A DNA stretch of 40,237 bases from CAYUJH01 sp964394585 (GTDB lineage Bacteria > Bacteroidota > Bacteroidia > Cytophagales > Flammeovirgaceae): positions 1-40,237 of the forward strand of contig CAYMYI010000027.1 in the NCBI GenBank assembly GCA_964394585.1, read 5' to 3'. The notes beneath the pieces were generated by a model, which saw only the letters and a list, made by a program, of their open reading frames with translations, did not search any database and was not told the origin of the DNA. Shown here piece after piece: positions 39,756-40,237 of this stretch; position 1 is the first letter of the stretch, and each line of letters opens with the position of its first letter. Made by a program: the position numbers and the translations under genes.

Positions 39756-40237
39756 ATGATTGATGAAATGACTATAGAGCAAATCGGTCCAGAATTGCTC
39801 GACGATTATTTGGAAAAAGGATGGCGCCATTTCGGTACGTACTTCTTTCGTTATATCCTAAGCGTACACGACAACCAGTATTGTATTGTAATGCCCTTGC
39901 GGATTCGGCTCGAAAACTACCAACCCACCAAAAGCCAACGCAAACTCTTGCGGAAAAACGAACAGTTCCGCAGCGAGGTTAAACCTATTGAAATTGACCA
40001 AACGCGCCTCGATTTGTTCCGGCAGCACCGGAAAAAATTTAAGACCACGGCACCGGTTTCTCTCTACGAGTTTATCTCTTACGAAAACCCCGCTTGGATA
40101 CCCTGCGAAGCTAAAGAACTCGATGTATACGATGGCGATAAACTCATTGCCGTTAGTTTTTTCGATGTATCTGAAAAAGGTATTTCTAGCATTTATGGTA
40201 TGTTCGATTTAGCCTATAGCGAACATCGGCTGGGGAT
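39756..40237 (+). CDS. Arginyl/leucyl-tRNA-protein transferase-like protein (5' part, runs off the window)
   Basis: The frame is open from the ATG at 39756 to the window end (160 residues seen). The family pattern is GWRHFGTYFFRY, then MPLRIRLENYQPTKSQRKLL, an RKNEQF element, and later LYEFISY, with AVSFFDVSEKGISSIYGMFD from the acyltransferase core. These resemble the ATE/Bpt N- and C-terminal domains, which transfer an amino acid from tRNA to protein N-termini for degradation. The CxxC cysteines of the typical N-terminal region are reduced to a single Cys (QYCIVMPLRI). The C-terminal end is not in the window. Confidence 0.75.
   Translation, partial: MIDEMTIEQIGPELLDDYLEKGWRHFGTYFFRYILSVHDNQYCIVMPLRIRLENYQPTKSQRKLLRKNEQFRSEVKPIEIDQTRLDLFRQHRKKFKTTAPVSLYEFISYENPAWIPCEAKELDVYDGDKLIAVSFFDVSEKGISSIYGMFDLAYSEHRLG

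Noticed and set aside
1..40237. CRISPR array, tRNA, rRNA, insertion sequence or prophage
   Set aside because: No direct-repeat/spacer pattern, cloverleaf, transposase or phage structural gene was seen. The only tandem repeats are the mini-ORF array and the gvpC units.

Overview
The window looks like chromosomal DNA of a member of the Bacteroidota, probably a Cytophagales-like lineage, although the genus cannot be fixed by eye. The evidence is the DUF6452/DUF6048 pair, the ABC permease fused to an M1 aminopeptidase, many lipoproteins with late cysteines, A-rich translation starts without Shine-Dalgarno sequences, and promoter-like boxes of the Bacteroidota TAnnTTTG type. No rRNA, tRNA, CRISPR array, insertion sequence or phage gene was recognised.

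Layout. Positions 1-6178 hold the end of a cell-wall enzyme-like gene on the plus strand. It is followed by a minus-strand block: DUF6048, DUF6452, an N-acetylglucosamine-kinase-like ATPase, a YafV-type omega-amidase, a CAP-domain lipoprotein, peptide deformylase (def), ruvX, an ArsC/Spx-like protein and a bestrophin-like channel. Positions 6179-6559 have no gene but contain a promoter-like palindrome and a strong terminator on the plus strand. Positions 6560-14054 carry a lipoprotein, an alanine:cation symporter, a DegP/HtrA protease and a large FAD/Fe-S dehydrogenase. Positions 14272-20118 carry the ABC permease/M1 fusion with its ATPase and an iron-type FecCD permease. These diverge from an RhlE-type helicase and a vanadium-haloperoxidase-like protein, followed by a cNMP-domain histidine kinase.

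The most unusual stretch is 24481-24829. Between a promoter-like sequence and a Rho-independent terminator lie three tandem copies of a five-codon ORF (MKARV, MNARV, MKARV) at about 80-bp intervals. The codons differ synonymously while the peptide and the downstream GAAATCGT-like element persist. I know of no described system that matches it.

Positions 26949-29232 form a gas-vesicle gene group read on the minus strand: gvpA, gvpC (five exact 33-residue repeats), gvpN and a GvpV-like coiled-coil protein. A terminator sits between gvpA and gvpC. The other assembly genes (gvpF/L, G, J, K, S) are not in the window. Upstream of gvpA is a region of competing inverted repeats, then an M2-peptidase-like lipoprotein that has lost its zinc ligands, which sits 3 bp behind topoisomerase IV subunit A (parC).

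Positions 33988-40237 are mostly housekeeping: a class IV aminotransferase, a 3-hydroxyacyl-CoA dehydrogenase, a LytTR regulator, a membrane-only relative of LTA-synthase N-termini, a DASS anion transporter, thiol peroxidase, and the start of an arginyltransferase-like gene that runs off the end.
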